A stretch of 64,000 nucleotides of DNA. Source: Streptomyces mangrovisoli (GTDB lineage Bacteria; Actinomycetota; Actinomycetes; Streptomycetales; Streptomycetaceae). The stretch is taken from positions 1 to 64,000 of the forward strand of contig NZ_LAVA02000076.1 of NCBI RefSeq assembly GCF_000974985.2, in the 5' to 3' direction. Shown here piece by piece: positions 51,055 to 59,729 of this stretch. Below the pieces are notes generated by a model, which saw only the letters and a program-made list of their open reading frames with translations, had not been told where the DNA came from and searched no databases. Positions within the stretch are counted from its first letter, which is position 1, and every line of letters starts with the position of its first letter. A program made the translations under genes and the position numbers.

Positions 51055-54000
51055 GGTCGCCGGCCCGAGCAGGTCTGGACGACCGCGCGGACCGACGGGT
51101 CGCCCCAGGCGAGTTCGCGCAGCAGCGCGGCGGTGCCCTCCTCGGGATCGATCAGCGCGACGCCGCGGCGCGCGTAGGCGCGGGCGAGTTCGGGTCCGAC
51201 CATGCCGGTGTGGCCCGCGGCCGGGGCCCAGGGGCCCCAGTGCACGGTGAGCGCCCGGTGGCCGGTGCGGGCGGCCCAGTCGGCGCCCAGCGTCTCCAGC
51301 GCGTCGTTGGCGGCGGCGTAGTCGGCCTGCCCCCGGTTGCCGAGGACGGCGCTGACGCTGCCGAACAGTACGACGAAGGCCGGGCCGCCCGGGAGTTCCT
51401 CCAGCGCCGCCAGGAGGGTCGCGGCGCCGGCGGTCTTGGTGTCGTAGACCCGCCGGAAGGACTCGGGGGTCTTCTCGGCGAGGAGCCGGTCCTCGATCAC
51501 CCCGGCCGCGTAGACGACGCCGTCCAGTCGGCCGTGTTCCGCGTGGATCTCCTTGACCGTCTGGAGAGCGGCGTCGTGGTCGCGGAAGTCCACCGCGCGG
51601 TAGCCCACCCGGCTGCCGAGCGCGGTGAGTTCGGCGATGGTCGCCGCGATCTCCCGCTGGGCGAGCAGGAGTTCGGCCTCCCGGCCGACCTCGGCCGCGC
51701 TCGGGGCCCCTGTCGAGCGGGCCGCGAGCACGGCGCGCACCTCGGCCGGGGTCCGGGCGGCCGCGATCCCCGGGTCCTCCGGGCCGGCGGGCGCGGGTGT
51801 CCTGCCGACGAGTTCGATACGGCAGCGGCAGGCCGCGGCGAGGGCGGCGGCGAACCGGGCGGTGATGCCGCGGGCGCCGCCGACCAGCAGGACCACGGAG
51901 TCGCGGTCCAGGCCGAGCGCGGCGGCCTCGGCGGCGCCGTCGCCGCCGGGTCCGGCACCCGTGGTGCCCAGGGCGCCCAGCGGGTCCGGGACCAGCTCGT
52001 AGCCGCCCCGGACCGACGCCGTGCGCAGTACGACGGGAGCCGCGTCGGGCGACAGGAGTTCCTCGACCAGAGCCTCGGCCGCGCTGCGGGCGGCGGTGTC
52101 GGCGGGCAGGTCGACGACGCGGGCCACGACCCCCGGGTACTCGCGGGCGACGGTCCGGAACAGCCCGTGCAGCCCGGCCGAGCGGACGTCCCGCGGGCGC
52201 CGCGCGGCCAGCAGCCAGCGCGGTCCGCGGGCCAGGGCGTCGCGCAGCACGGCGAACCCGTCCGGCAGGACCGGCGGTCCGTCGGGCGCGAGCGGGGCCA
52301 GATCGATGACGCCGTCGAGTACGCCGTCGAGCGCGCCGTCCGCCGCGGCGGGCAGCCGGCCGGCGGGCGCGGGGATCACTTCGGCGCCGTGGGAGGTGAG
52401 TACGGCGGTCAGTTCGGCGGCGACGGCGGGCGTGATGTCAGGCGCCGTGGTCCCGGATCCGGCCGTGGTCCCGGGCCCGGCCGGCGTCCGGGAGTCGCTC
52501 GCGCCGAGGACGACGAAGCGCTTGCCGGAGAGGACCCGCGACGGGTCGGCGAGCAGCTCCCCGTCGGGGCCGGGCAGGGGCACCGGACGCAGGGCGAGAC
52601 GGGTGGGGGCTTCGCCGCCGACGACGGCGGCGGAGTCACTTCCGGTCGCCGAGGGCGGGGCCGCGGCCAGGGGCGCGGTCGAGTCCGCCGTCCCGTCCGC
52701 GGCGGACGCCGGTGACGGCTCGGGGCCGGTGGGCGGTTCCGCCGCACCGGGAAGGCGTGCCAGGAGCCAGTCGGCCACGGACGCCGCCGTGCGGGCCTTC
52801 GCCAGTTCCTCCAACTCGGCGTCGTCCAGGGCGGAGGCGGCACCCGCACCCGCCACCAGGCCCAGGCGGTGCGCCAGTTCACCGGCGATCTCGGCCCGCT
52901 TGATCGAGTCGATGCTGAGGTCCGCCTCGAGGTCCAGGTCGGGTTCGATCATGTCCACCGGGTAGCCGGTGCGTTCACTGATGATCTGCAGGACGGCCTG
53001 CCGTACGTCGGCCCGCGCGGCCGGGCCGTCGGCCGCAGGGGCCGATGCGGCCGCCGGAACCGGCTGCGGGGCGGCCGTGAGCTGCGGGCGCGCGGCGACG
53101 GCCGGTTCGGTCGCGACCACCGGTTCGGGCACTGCCGCCGGGCCGACCGGGGCCGCCGGCCGGTCGCCGGGTGTCGCGCCCAGGTAGGTGAGCAGGACGT
53201 CGCGCTGGGCGGCGACCATCTCCCGGCTGGTGCGCAGGAAGTCGGCGATGAGCGCGTCCTGTTCGGCGGGGACGCCGGTCTGGGGGTTCGTCGGCACAGT
53301 CGTCTCCACGACGCGTCGGGCCGGTGCGAGGGCACCGGGCAGCAGGTCTCCGGCGGCGGTGCGGACCAGATGCCCGTCCACGGTCCAGCCCGGCCGCGGC
53401 GGCAGCGGGGCGGTGAGCGCGTCGACGGCGTCGCGGCCGCGCAGCAGCCGCCCCGTGCGCACCGGCGCCCCGGCGACGGCCAGCCGGGCGAGCGCGTCGA
53501 GCCAGCCCCGCAGGCCGCTGTCCGGGGTCGGCTCGCAGGCCACCGCGTGGTGCGGCCGGTCGCCGAGGATCCGGCCGACCAGCCGGGTGAGCACCGACCC
53601 GGGTCCGGCCTCGACGAAGACGCGCGCCCCGGCCTCGTACATGGCCTCGATCTCGGCGGCGAACGACACGGGCGCGCCGATCTGGGCGGCGAGTTCGGCC
53701 CGTACGGCCGCCGGAGTGGGGTCGTACGGGGCGGCCGTGCGGTTGGACCAGACCGTGAACTCGGGCTCCAGGACGGGTGTTTCGGCGAGCACCTCGGCGA
53801 AACGGGCGCCGGCGGCGGCCACCACCGGGCTGTGGAAGGCGCAGGCGACGGGGATGCGCTGGGCGCTGTGGCCGGCCGCGCGCAGCAGCCGGACCGCGGT
53901 GGTGACGTCCTCGGTGGGTCCGGAGATCACCGTCTGTTCGGGGGAGTTGCGGTTGGCCACCACGACGGAGGCGGGCGCCCGCGCGGTGCGCAGGGCCCGT

Positions 54001-57000
54001 TCGACGTCGTCGGCGCCGGCCGCGACGGCGGCCATGGTGCCGGGGTCGTCCCCGGCCGCGGCCAGGATGGCCTGAGCCCGCGCGGTGCTCAGGTCGAGGA
54101 GGGCCGCGGCGTCGATCGCCCCGGCGGCGCAGAGCGCGACGAGTTCGCCGTAGCTGTGCCCGGCCGCCATGTCCGGGCGGACCCCGGCCGTCGTGAGCAG
54201 CGCGTGCGCGGCGAGCCCGGCGATGCCGAGGGCGGGCTGGGCGACGCGGGTGTCCGTCAGCGCGGCCCGCTGCCGCTCGCGTCCGGCGTCGTCGAAGGCG
54301 GCGGGCGGGTGGAGCGGGGCGGCGTACGCACGGCCGAGGCGCAGGTGGTGCTGGAGGTCGGGGAGGGCGACGAGGAGGTCGGCGAGCATCCCGGGGCGCT
54401 GGCTGCCCTGGCCGGGGAAGAGGAAGGCGATCCGGCCGTCTCCGCCGGCGGCGTCGGCGTCGTCCGCCGCGAGATGCACCCCCGCCGCCGGGTCCCGCTC
54501 CCCGGCCAGGACCTTGCGGACGCCCGCGATCAGGCCGTCCACGTCGGCGGCCACGACCGCCGCCCGTACCGGACCCCGCCCGGTGTCGGCCCGGCGCGCG
54601 GCGCTCAGCGCCAGGTCGCGCAGCCGCCAGGGCCGGGTGCCCGCGGCGGCGGCCTCCGCCGCCTCCAGGATCTCGGCGGCGGTGCGCCGTACGGCCGCCG
54701 GGTCCTTGCCGCGGAAGAGGAACAGCTCCGCGGGCCAGGCGTCCAGGCCCTGCGCGGGCGGCAGCGTGTCCTCGTGGGCGGCGAGCACCGCGTGGAAGTT
54801 GGTGCCGCCGAACCCGAACGCGCTGAGCCCGGCGAGGCGTTCGCCCGCCGGTGCCGGCCAGGGGCTGGCCCGGGTACGGAAGGCGAAGGGACTGTCGTCG
54901 GCCCGCCAGGCGGAGTTGGGCCGCCGCAGATGCAGCGTGGGCGGCAGGACGCCGGTGTGCAGCGCCAGGACGGCCTTGATCAGGCCGGCCAGCCCCGCCG
55001 CGCACTTGGTGTGCCCGATCTGCGACTTGACCGAGCCGAGCACGCAACCGCCGGTGGCCGCCCCGGCGGCGTCGAACACCTCGCTGAGCACCGTCAGTTC
55101 GGTGCGGTCGCCGACGACGGTCCCGGTGCCGTGCGCCTCGACGAGCCCCACGTCGGCCGGGGAGACGCCCGCGTTGCGGTAGGCCCGTTCCAGGGCGGCG
55201 CGCTGGCCCTCGGGACGGGGCGCCGTCAGGCCCAGGGAGCGGCCGTCGCTGGAGCTGCCCAGTCCCTTGACGACGCCGTAGATCCGATCGCCGTCGCGCT
55301 CGGCGTCCGCGAGCCGCTTGAGGACCACGCAGGCGACCCCTTCCCCGAGGGCGATGCCGTCGGCGGAGTCGTCGAAGGCGCGGGAGCGTCCGGTGGGGGA
55401 CAGGGCGTGCACCGAGGAGAAGAGCACGTAGTCGTTGATGCCGTTGTGCAGATCGGCGCCGCCGCACAGCGCCATGTCGCTGGTCCTGGCGGTGAGTTCC
55501 TTGCAGGCGGCGTCGAGCGCGGCCAGCGAGGACGCGCAGGCGGCGTCGACGGTGTAGTTGGCGCCGCCGAGGTCGAGCCGGTTGGCGATGCGTCCCGAGA
55601 TGACGTTGGAGAGCATCCCGGGGAAGGAGTCCTCGGTGAGCCGGGGCAGTTGGTCCGCGAGTCCCTCGGGCACCCGGCCGTAGTACGACGGCAGCACGGC
55701 ACGCAGGGTGGCCGCGTTCGACAGGTCGCTGCCCGCCTCCGCGCCGAAGACGACGGAGGCGCGGGAGCGGTCGAACGGGCGGTCCCCGTCGCCGTACCCG
55801 GCGTGCTCCAGCGCCCGCCGGGCCGCTTCGAGGGCGAGCAGCTGGACGGGTTCGATGCTGCCGAGCGAGGCGGGCGGGATGCCGTAGCGCAGCGGGTCGA
55901 AGGGGATGCGCGGCAGGAAGCCGCCCCATGTGGACGGGGTGACCCCGTTCTCGCCGTGGTGCAGCGCGGGGTCCCAGCGGTCGGGCGGCACCTCGGTCAC
56001 GCAGTCGCGGCCGGAGAGCACGTTGGCCCAGAAGGCCGCGAGGTCCGGCGAGCCGGGGAACATGCAGGCCATGCCCACGACAGCGATGTCGAGCGGTGCG
56101 GGCGGCTCGTCCACGGCGGCCTCCCCGATGCCGAGCGGGCCGCGCAGTGCGGCCGCGCGGGCGGTGAGGAACTCCGCCGCGCCCTCGGTGACCGCGCGGT
56201 GCAGGGCGTCGATGGTGGTGGTGGCCGAGCGCAGCACGGCCACCTCGCCCGCCATGAACAGCCCCTCGGCGAGCTGGCGTCGCTCGTCGACGGCGGTCAG
56301 CGCTCCGTCGGCGTCGCGGTCGAGCCCCTTGCCGGCGATGCGCAGCCGTCCGACATTGAGCCGTTCCAGCTCCTCCCACAGCTGCCGGTCCGCCGTGCCC
56401 GCCTTGCTCAACTGTGCCTTGCGCGCGCCGAATTCGGCGGTGAACGGGCTCGGTACGCAGCGGGTGGCGTGGCCGGGGGCGGTCTCCAGCAGGGTGGTCC
56501 GGTCGGCGGCCAGCACCTGGCGCTGGAACACCGGCCGGATCGCGCCGTGTGCCACGGCCTCCTCGGTGAACAGGTAGGCGGTGCCCATGAGAAGGCCGAC
56601 GCGGGCGCCGCGCGCGGTGAGCGGCCAGGTGAGCGCGGCCACCATCGCCGCGGAGCGCTCGTCGTGCACACCGCCCGCGAAGAAGATCTCCAGGGCGCCC
56701 GCCGTCCCCGCGTCCGCGTCGGCCAGGAAGTCCTCCAGGACGGCCAGTTGGGCCTCCCACAGCGGGAAGGAGGCGCGCGGTCCGACATGCCCGCCGCACT
56801 CCGAGCCCTCGAGGACGAACCGCCTTGCGCCCGCCTGGAGGAACTGCCGCAGCAACCCGGGCGAGGGCACGTGCAGGAAGGTGTGGATCCCGGCCTGCTC
56901 CAGTGTCCTTGCCTGGGCGGGGCGTCCCCCCGCGATGATCGCGTGCGTGGGCCGGATCTCCCGTACGGCCTCCAGCTGGGCGCCGCGCACGTCCTCGGGG

Positions 57001-58136
57001 GCGAAGCCGAGCACCCCGACGCCCCACGGGCGGCCGTCCGCCGCGGCGCGGGTGCGGGTCAGCATCTCCCGGGTCCGCTTGCCGTCCGCCAGGGCCAGCG
57101 CGAGAAACGGCAGCCCGCCCTCCTCGGCCACGGCGGCGGCGAACGCGGCCCGGTCGCTCACCCGGGTCATCGGCCCCTGCGCCACCGGCAGCCGGGTTCC
57201 GAGGGCCCGGCTCATCGGGGAGTCGGGGCCGAGGGCGCGGACGGGGCCGTCGGCGTCCGAGGACGCGGCGGCGGCCCCGCGCACGGCGTCCTTCAACGCC
57301 CGGACCGTGCGGCGGGTGTCGCCCCAGCGGTCCGCGAACCGGGCGGCGAGGAAGCCGTCCTGACCGACCGGCAGCAGCTGGGTGTCCGGATCGCGCGCGC
57401 CGAGCAGGGCCGCGACCGCCTCGGGGTCCTCGGCCGGGGGCCGCGGCGCGTCCGGGCCGCGCCGCAGCAGCACCCGGTGCCCGCCGACCACCACCGTCTC
57501 CGAGCCGTCCAGCGCGCGCAGCGCCCCGGCGGCGGACTCCGGCAGGCCCGATTCGGTCAGCAGCGCGAGCTGTCCCTCCAGGACGACACCGGCCGCGCCG
57601 CCGGTGATCGCGGCGGCGGCCGTGTGCGGCCCGATCCCGCCGCACGCCCACACCGGCACGTCCACGTCGGGCGCGCCGAGCAGCAGTTGGAGCAGGACGA
57701 ACGTGCCCAGCTCCCCGATCCGGCCGCCGCACTCGCGGCCCCGGGCGATCAGACCGTCCGCGCCGGCCCGGATCGCCGCCCGCGCCTCGTCGAGGTCCGT
57801 GACCTCCACGAGCACCCGATGGCGGGCGGCGACCGCGCCGGCCCGCCAGGGCGCGCCCGCGCCCAGCAGCACGGTGTGCGGCGGGCGGCCCCGGGCGGGC
57901 CCGGCGTCGAGGTCGGCGGGGTCGGTGCGGCAGCGTGGGCCGATCCGGACGCCGTACGGGCGCGCTGTCAGGGCGCGCAGCCGCGCGAGTTCCTCGCGGG
58001 ATCTTCGGTCCCCGTCGCCCAGGTCGAGCACGCCCAGTCCGCCGGCGGCGCCGACGGCCGCCGCGAGCCGGGCATCGGGTTCGCCGAACGGGGTGATGCC
58101 AATGATCATGTCCTCGGTGCGCACAGCGGACGTCAT
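51051..58136 (-). CDS. Iterative PKS subunit: NPD-NPD-KS-AT-ACP-KR (PUFA/hglE-like)
   Basis: 2361 residues. Two flavin (nitronate-monooxygenase/PfaD-type) domains open it: MIIGITPFGEPDARLAAAVG, and a second from LPVAQGPMTRVSDRAAFAAA to GSECGGHVGP (about 447). KS (about 680-1110): Cys in VDAACASSLAALD (about 864), His in LVEAHGTGTVVGD and IGHTKCAAG. AT (about 1240-1540): LFPGQGSQRPGML, AGHSYGELVALC. ACP: Ser in DLSIDSIKRAEIAGEL (about 1743). KR (about 2080-2330): LVGGARGITARFA; Tyr in GQADYAAANDAL. ATG 58136 (MTSAVRTEDMIIG) has GGAG upstream and is preferred to an in-frame TTG at 58151. Duplicated enoyl-reductase-like domains in one polypeptide are unusual. Confidence 0.93.
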   Translation of the reverse strand: MTSAVRTEDMIIGITPFGEPDARLAAAVGAAGGLGVLDLGDGDRRSREELARLRALTARPYGVRIGPRCRTDPADLDAGPARGRPPHTVLLGAGAPWRAGAVAARHRVLVEVTDLDEARAAIRAGADGLIARGRECGGRIGELGTFVLLQLLLGAPDVDVPVWACGGIGPHTAAAAITGGAAGVVLEGQLALLTESGLPESAAGALRALDGSETVVVGGHRVLLRRGPDAPRPPAEDPEAVAALLGARDPDTQLLPVGQDGFLAARFADRWGDTRRTVRALKDAVRGAAAASSDADGPVRALGPDSPMSRALGTRLPVAQGPMTRVSDRAAFAAAVAEEGGLPFLALALADGKRTREMLTRTRAAADGRPWGVGVLGFAPEDVRGAQLEAVREIRPTHAIIAGGRPAQARTLEQAGIHTFLHVPSPGLLRQFLQAGARRFVLEGSECGGHVGPRASFPLWEAQLAVLEDFLADADAGTAGALEIFFAGGVHDERSAAMVAALTWPLTARGARVGLLMGTAYLFTEEAVAHGAIRPVFQRQVLAADRTTLLETAPGHATRCVPSPFTAEFGARKAQLSKAGTADRQLWEELERLNVGRLRIAGKGLDRDADGALTAVDERRQLAEGLFMAGEVAVLRSATTTIDALHRAVTEGAAEFLTARAAALRGPLGIGEAAVDEPPAPLDIAVVGMACMFPGSPDLAAFWANVLSGRDCVTEVPPDRWDPALHHGENGVTPSTWGGFLPRIPFDPLRYGIPPASLGSIEPVQLLALEAARRALEHAGYGDGDRPFDRSRASVVFGAEAGSDLSNAATLRAVLPSYYGRVPEGLADQLPRLTEDSFPGMLSNVISGRIANRLDLGGANYTVDAACASSLAALDAACKELTARTSDMALCGGADLHNGINDYVLFSSVHALSPTGRSRAFDDSADGIALGEGVACVVLKRLADAERDGDRIYGVVKGLGSSSDGRSLGLTAPRPEGQRAALERAYRNAGVSPADVGLVEAHGTGTVVGDRTELTVLSEVFDAAGAATGGCVLGSVKSQIGHTKCAAGLAGLIKAVLALHTGVLPPTLHLRRPNSAWRADDSPFAFRTRASPWPAPAGERLAGLSAFGFGGTNFHAVLAAHEDTLPPAQGLDAWPAELFLFRGKDPAAVRRTAAEILEAAEAAAAGTRPWRLRDLALSAARRADTGRGPVRAAVVAADVDGLIAGVRKVLAGERDPAAGVHLAADDADAAGGDGRIAFLFPGQGSQRPGMLADLLVALPDLQHHLRLGRAYAAPLHPPAAFDDAGRERQRAALTDTRVAQPALGIAGLAAHALLTTAGVRPDMAAGHSYGELVALCAAGAIDAAALLDLSTARAQAILAAAGDDPGTMAAVAAGADDVERALRTARAPASVVVANRNSPEQTVISGPTEDVTTAVRLLRAAGHSAQRIPVACAFHSPVVAAAGARFAEVLAETPVLEPEFTVWSNRTAAPYDPTPAAVRAELAAQIGAPVSFAAEIEAMYEAGARVFVEAGPGSVLTRLVGRILGDRPHHAVACEPTPDSGLRGWLDALARLAVAGAPVRTGRLLRGRDAVDALTAPLPPRPGWTVDGHLVRTAAGDLLPGALAPARRVVETTVPTNPQTGVPAEQDALIADFLRTSREMVAAQRDVLLTYLGATPGDRPAAPVGPAAVPEPVVATEPAVAARPQLTAAPQPVPAAASAPAADGPAARADVRQAVLQIISERTGYPVDMIEPDLDLEADLSIDSIKRAEIAGELAHRLGLVAGAGAASALDDAELEELAKARTAASVADWLLARLPGAAEPPTGPEPSPASAADGTADSTAPLAAAPPSATGSDSAAVVGGEAPTRLALRPVPLPGPDGELLADPSRVLSGKRFVVLGASDSRTPAGPGTTAGSGTTAPDITPAVAAELTAVLTSHGAEVIPAPAGRLPAAADGALDGVLDGVIDLAPLAPDGPPVLPDGFAVLRDALARGPRWLLAARRPRDVRSAGLHGLFRTVAREYPGVVARVVDLPADTAARSAAEALVEELLSPDAAPVVLRTASVRGGYELVPDPLGALGTTGAGPGGDGAAEAAALGLDRDSVVLLVGGARGITARFAAALAAACRCRIELVGRTPAPAGPEDPGIAAARTPAEVRAVLAARSTGAPSAAEVGREAELLLAQREIAATIAELTALGSRVGYRAVDFRDHDAALQTVKEIHAEHGRLDGVVYAAGVIEDRLLAEKTPESFRRVYDTKTAGAATLLAALEELPGGPAFVVLFGSVSAVLGNRGQADYAAANDALETLGADWAARTGHRALTVHWGPWAPAAGHTGMVGPELARAYARRGVALIDPEEGTAALLRELAWGDPSVRAVVQTCSGRRP

Positions 58137-58227
58137 GATTCTCCGAATCAACGGCAGAACTGCACGGTGGGGGGTGGGACAACGACGAATAGGCCGCCAT
58201 TCGAGCTGATTGCTTGAAACCGGCAGA

Positions 58228-58257
58228 AAGCTAGTCGCGGTATTACTCGCGGGTCAA
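58228..58257 (-). promoter_or_regulatory. Promoter of the PKS operon with an embedded palindrome
   Basis: On the minus strand -35 TTGACC (58257-58252) and -10 TAGCTT (58233-58228) are 18 bases apart. The spacer contains CGCGAGTAATACCGCG, an imperfect 16-base palindrome that could serve as an operator. The leader to the ATG is about 85 bases. Confidence 0.55.
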
Positions 58258-58733
58258 CGACGCCCCGACCCGGTGCGATGAAAGGGCATCGATCCGGTCA
58301 GTCGCGGGCCGCGGGGCCAGGCATCGAAAAAGCGCGCAATTGCCGTCAGGTGCCGCGCGGGCCGGGATCGGCGGGTCCGCCCCGACATGCGGAGATCCCG
58401 GTCATCTCCCTCGAATTCACTCGTGCCTCATGTCGTCGAAACACGGCCGAAGGCGTGCCGGAACCCGGGTGCGGGGGCCGGTGTCGGTCAGATTGTCCGG
58501 AACGGATCGTGACTCTCGCGAAGACGCGGGGGCAGGAGTCGCGGATCGGACCGGCCGGATGCGACAAACTTCTGGACACGCGGAATTCACGCCGGTTCAC
58601 GGGGGTGAAATACCCGGGTTATTTCCGCGGCCGTGGGAAACTCTTGATCGAAAGAGGGCGAAGGCCGTGGCGGCGCGCCGAGCGGGGAGATCCCGCCGAC
58701 GGGAGAGGGCGGGACGGCACCGAGCCCGATTTA

Positions 58734-58761
58734 CTTGAGTTACGCAACGATATGGTAACGT
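58734..58761 (+). promoter_or_regulatory. Operator motif and -10 box before the MarR gene
   Basis: CTTGAGTTACGCAA (58734-58747) is the same 14-base motif as at 16921-16934 (one difference) and 16893-16906. TAACGT at 58756-58761 fits a -10 and ends six bases before the ATG at 58768, suggesting a leaderless mRNA; no Shine-Dalgarno is visible. Probably a MarR autoregulatory site. Confidence 0.55.
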
Positions 58762-58767
58762 GGCTGT

Positions 58768-59292
58768 ATGGCCACGCATCCGCGCCCCGTCGCTCCCGCC
58801 GCGTCCCCCGAGGTGGTGGAGATCGAGCGCGCGCTCACCCGTATCACCTACCTCAGCACGCGCGCTCGCCAGCACGAGCGGCTCATGGCGCTCGCCGGGG
58901 TGCCGCTGGACCGGGCCGCGGTGGCCCTGCTGCGGCAGATCGCCGACTCCGAGTCGCTGCGCCCGGGGGAGCTGGCCCAGCGGCTCGGCGTCGAGGCGTC
59001 CCATGTGACCAGGACCGTGCAGCAGTTGCAGCGCGGCGGCTATGTGAACCGGGTGCCCGACCCGGACGACCGGCGGGCCCACCGCGTCGAACTCACCGAC
59101 GCGGGGCGCCGGGCCGTCGACCAGGTCCGCGACGCCGGGGCGCGCGGGATGCAACTGGCCCTGTCGGCCTGGTCGCCCGACGAACTCAGCCATCTGGCCA
59201 CGCTGTTCCACCGTATGGTCGACGACTTCCTGGCCTACGCCGTCGACGACGACCCGGCCCAGGGGAGCGACGAGCCCGCCCCCGACGCCTGA
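58768..59292 (+). CDS. MarR-family transcriptional regulator beside the PKS operon
   Basis: 174 residues. Winged helix: VALLRQIADSESLRPGELAQ, RLGVEASHVTRTVQQLQRGG and the wing RVPDPDDRRAHRVELTDAGR (D-x-x-D-R-R hallmark). Dimerisation helices flank it. It is divergent from the PKS operon across a 631-base gap and may control it, though its own promoter carries a motif shared with the dehydrogenase promoter at 16.9 kb. The ATG follows a -10-like TAACGT by six bases with no RBS, so it is probably leaderless. Ligand unknown. Confidence 0.9.
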   Translation: MATHPRPVAPAASPEVVEIERALTRITYLSTRARQHERLMALAGVPLDRAAVALLRQIADSESLRPGELAQRLGVEASHVTRTVQQLQRGGYVNRVPDPDDRRAHRVELTDAGRRAVDQVRDAGARGMQLALSAWSPDELSHLATLFHRMVDDFLAYAVDDDPAQGSDEPAPDA

Positions 59293-59301
59293 TCCGGCCC
59301 G

Positions 59302-59673
59302 TCAGCCGAGCCGGGAGACCTGGTAGTGGGCGATGCGCCACCGCGCGTCCTCGCGCCGCAGCAGCACGCTGATGCGGACGTTCAGCGTCGGGCGGTCCGT
59401 GAAGCCGAAGTCCACGTCCAGATAGGCGAGGACGACCTCCTCCGCCGGGCGCCGGGTCTCCAGGATCCGGTAGGCGGCCGTCATGTCGAGCGGCTGTGCG
59501 TCGTAGTAGGCCGCCACCCCGGGCCGTCCCACGCTGTAGGGGTGCAGGCCCTGGAAGATCGCGTCCTGCGTGAACTCGTCGGCGACCCGGTCCGGTTCGT
59601 GCGCGTCGACCGCGGACTTCCACCGGTCGACGACCTCCCGCACCACTGCCTCGTCCTGGGGCGTGCTGCTCAT
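59302..59673 (-). CDS. SgcJ/EcaC-type NTF2-like (SnoaL) protein
   Basis: 123 residues, cone-shaped NTF2-like fold: VVREVVDRWKSAVDAHEPDR, VADEFTQDAIFQGLHPYSVG, GVAAYYDAQPLDMTAAYRIL, and VRISVLLRREDARWRIAHYQ. D-x-D-R plus F-T-x-D-A-I-F-Q-G is the SgcJ/EcaC signature. SgcJ is kept in enediyne clusters, but the family is broad and most members have unknown roles. On the minus strand downstream of the SDR with a 56-base gap, so the two may be co-transcribed. No catalytic residue can be named. Confidence 0.87.
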   Translation of the reverse strand: MSSTPQDEAVVREVVDRWKSAVDAHEPDRVADEFTQDAIFQGLHPYSVGRPGVAAYYDAQPLDMTAAYRILETRRPAEEVVLAYLDVDFGFTDRPTLNVRISVLLRREDARWRIAHYQVSRLG

Positions 59674-59729
59674 GACCGCTCTCCTTCCTCTCGGTGGCCG
59701 GCCTCACGGTGAGGCCGGCCCGCCCTCGT

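Larger units (their letters stand above)
58137..58767. other. 631-bp intergenic region with PKS promoter
   Basis: No credible gene. It holds the minus-strand PKS promoter near 58228-58257, the MarR promoter near 58734-58761, and a GAAATA / TATTTC hairpin around 58607-58625 of unknown meaning. The stretch 58270-58560 shows mixed base composition with nothing I recognise. Confidence 0.7.

Noticed and set aside
46297..51177. 1626-codon plus-strand frame opposite the KS-AT-DH-PPTase gene
   Set aside because: Composition (G, R, P, V repeats) is that of an antisense shadow, and the minus strand has full PKS motifs.
46291..58136. Enediyne (PKSE) biosynthetic cluster
   Set aside because: PKSE is one protein in the order KS-AT-ACP-KR-DH-PPTase with E3/E4/E5 genes nearby. 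Here there are two proteins with NPD domains and none of those partners.
52869..58217. 1782-codon plus-strand frame opposite the large PKS gene
   Set aside because: No domain is recognisable and the minus strand carries KS, AT, ACP and KR motifs.
58278..59372. Open frame in the PKS-MarR intergenic gap
   Set aside because: Arg/Pro-rich shadow that runs antisense and out of frame across the MarR gene; no RBS or domain.
59302..59673. SgcJ-like gene as evidence that the PKS cluster is enediyne-type
   Set aside because: The SgcJ/EcaC family is widespread and this gene is separated from the PKS operon by the MarR gene.
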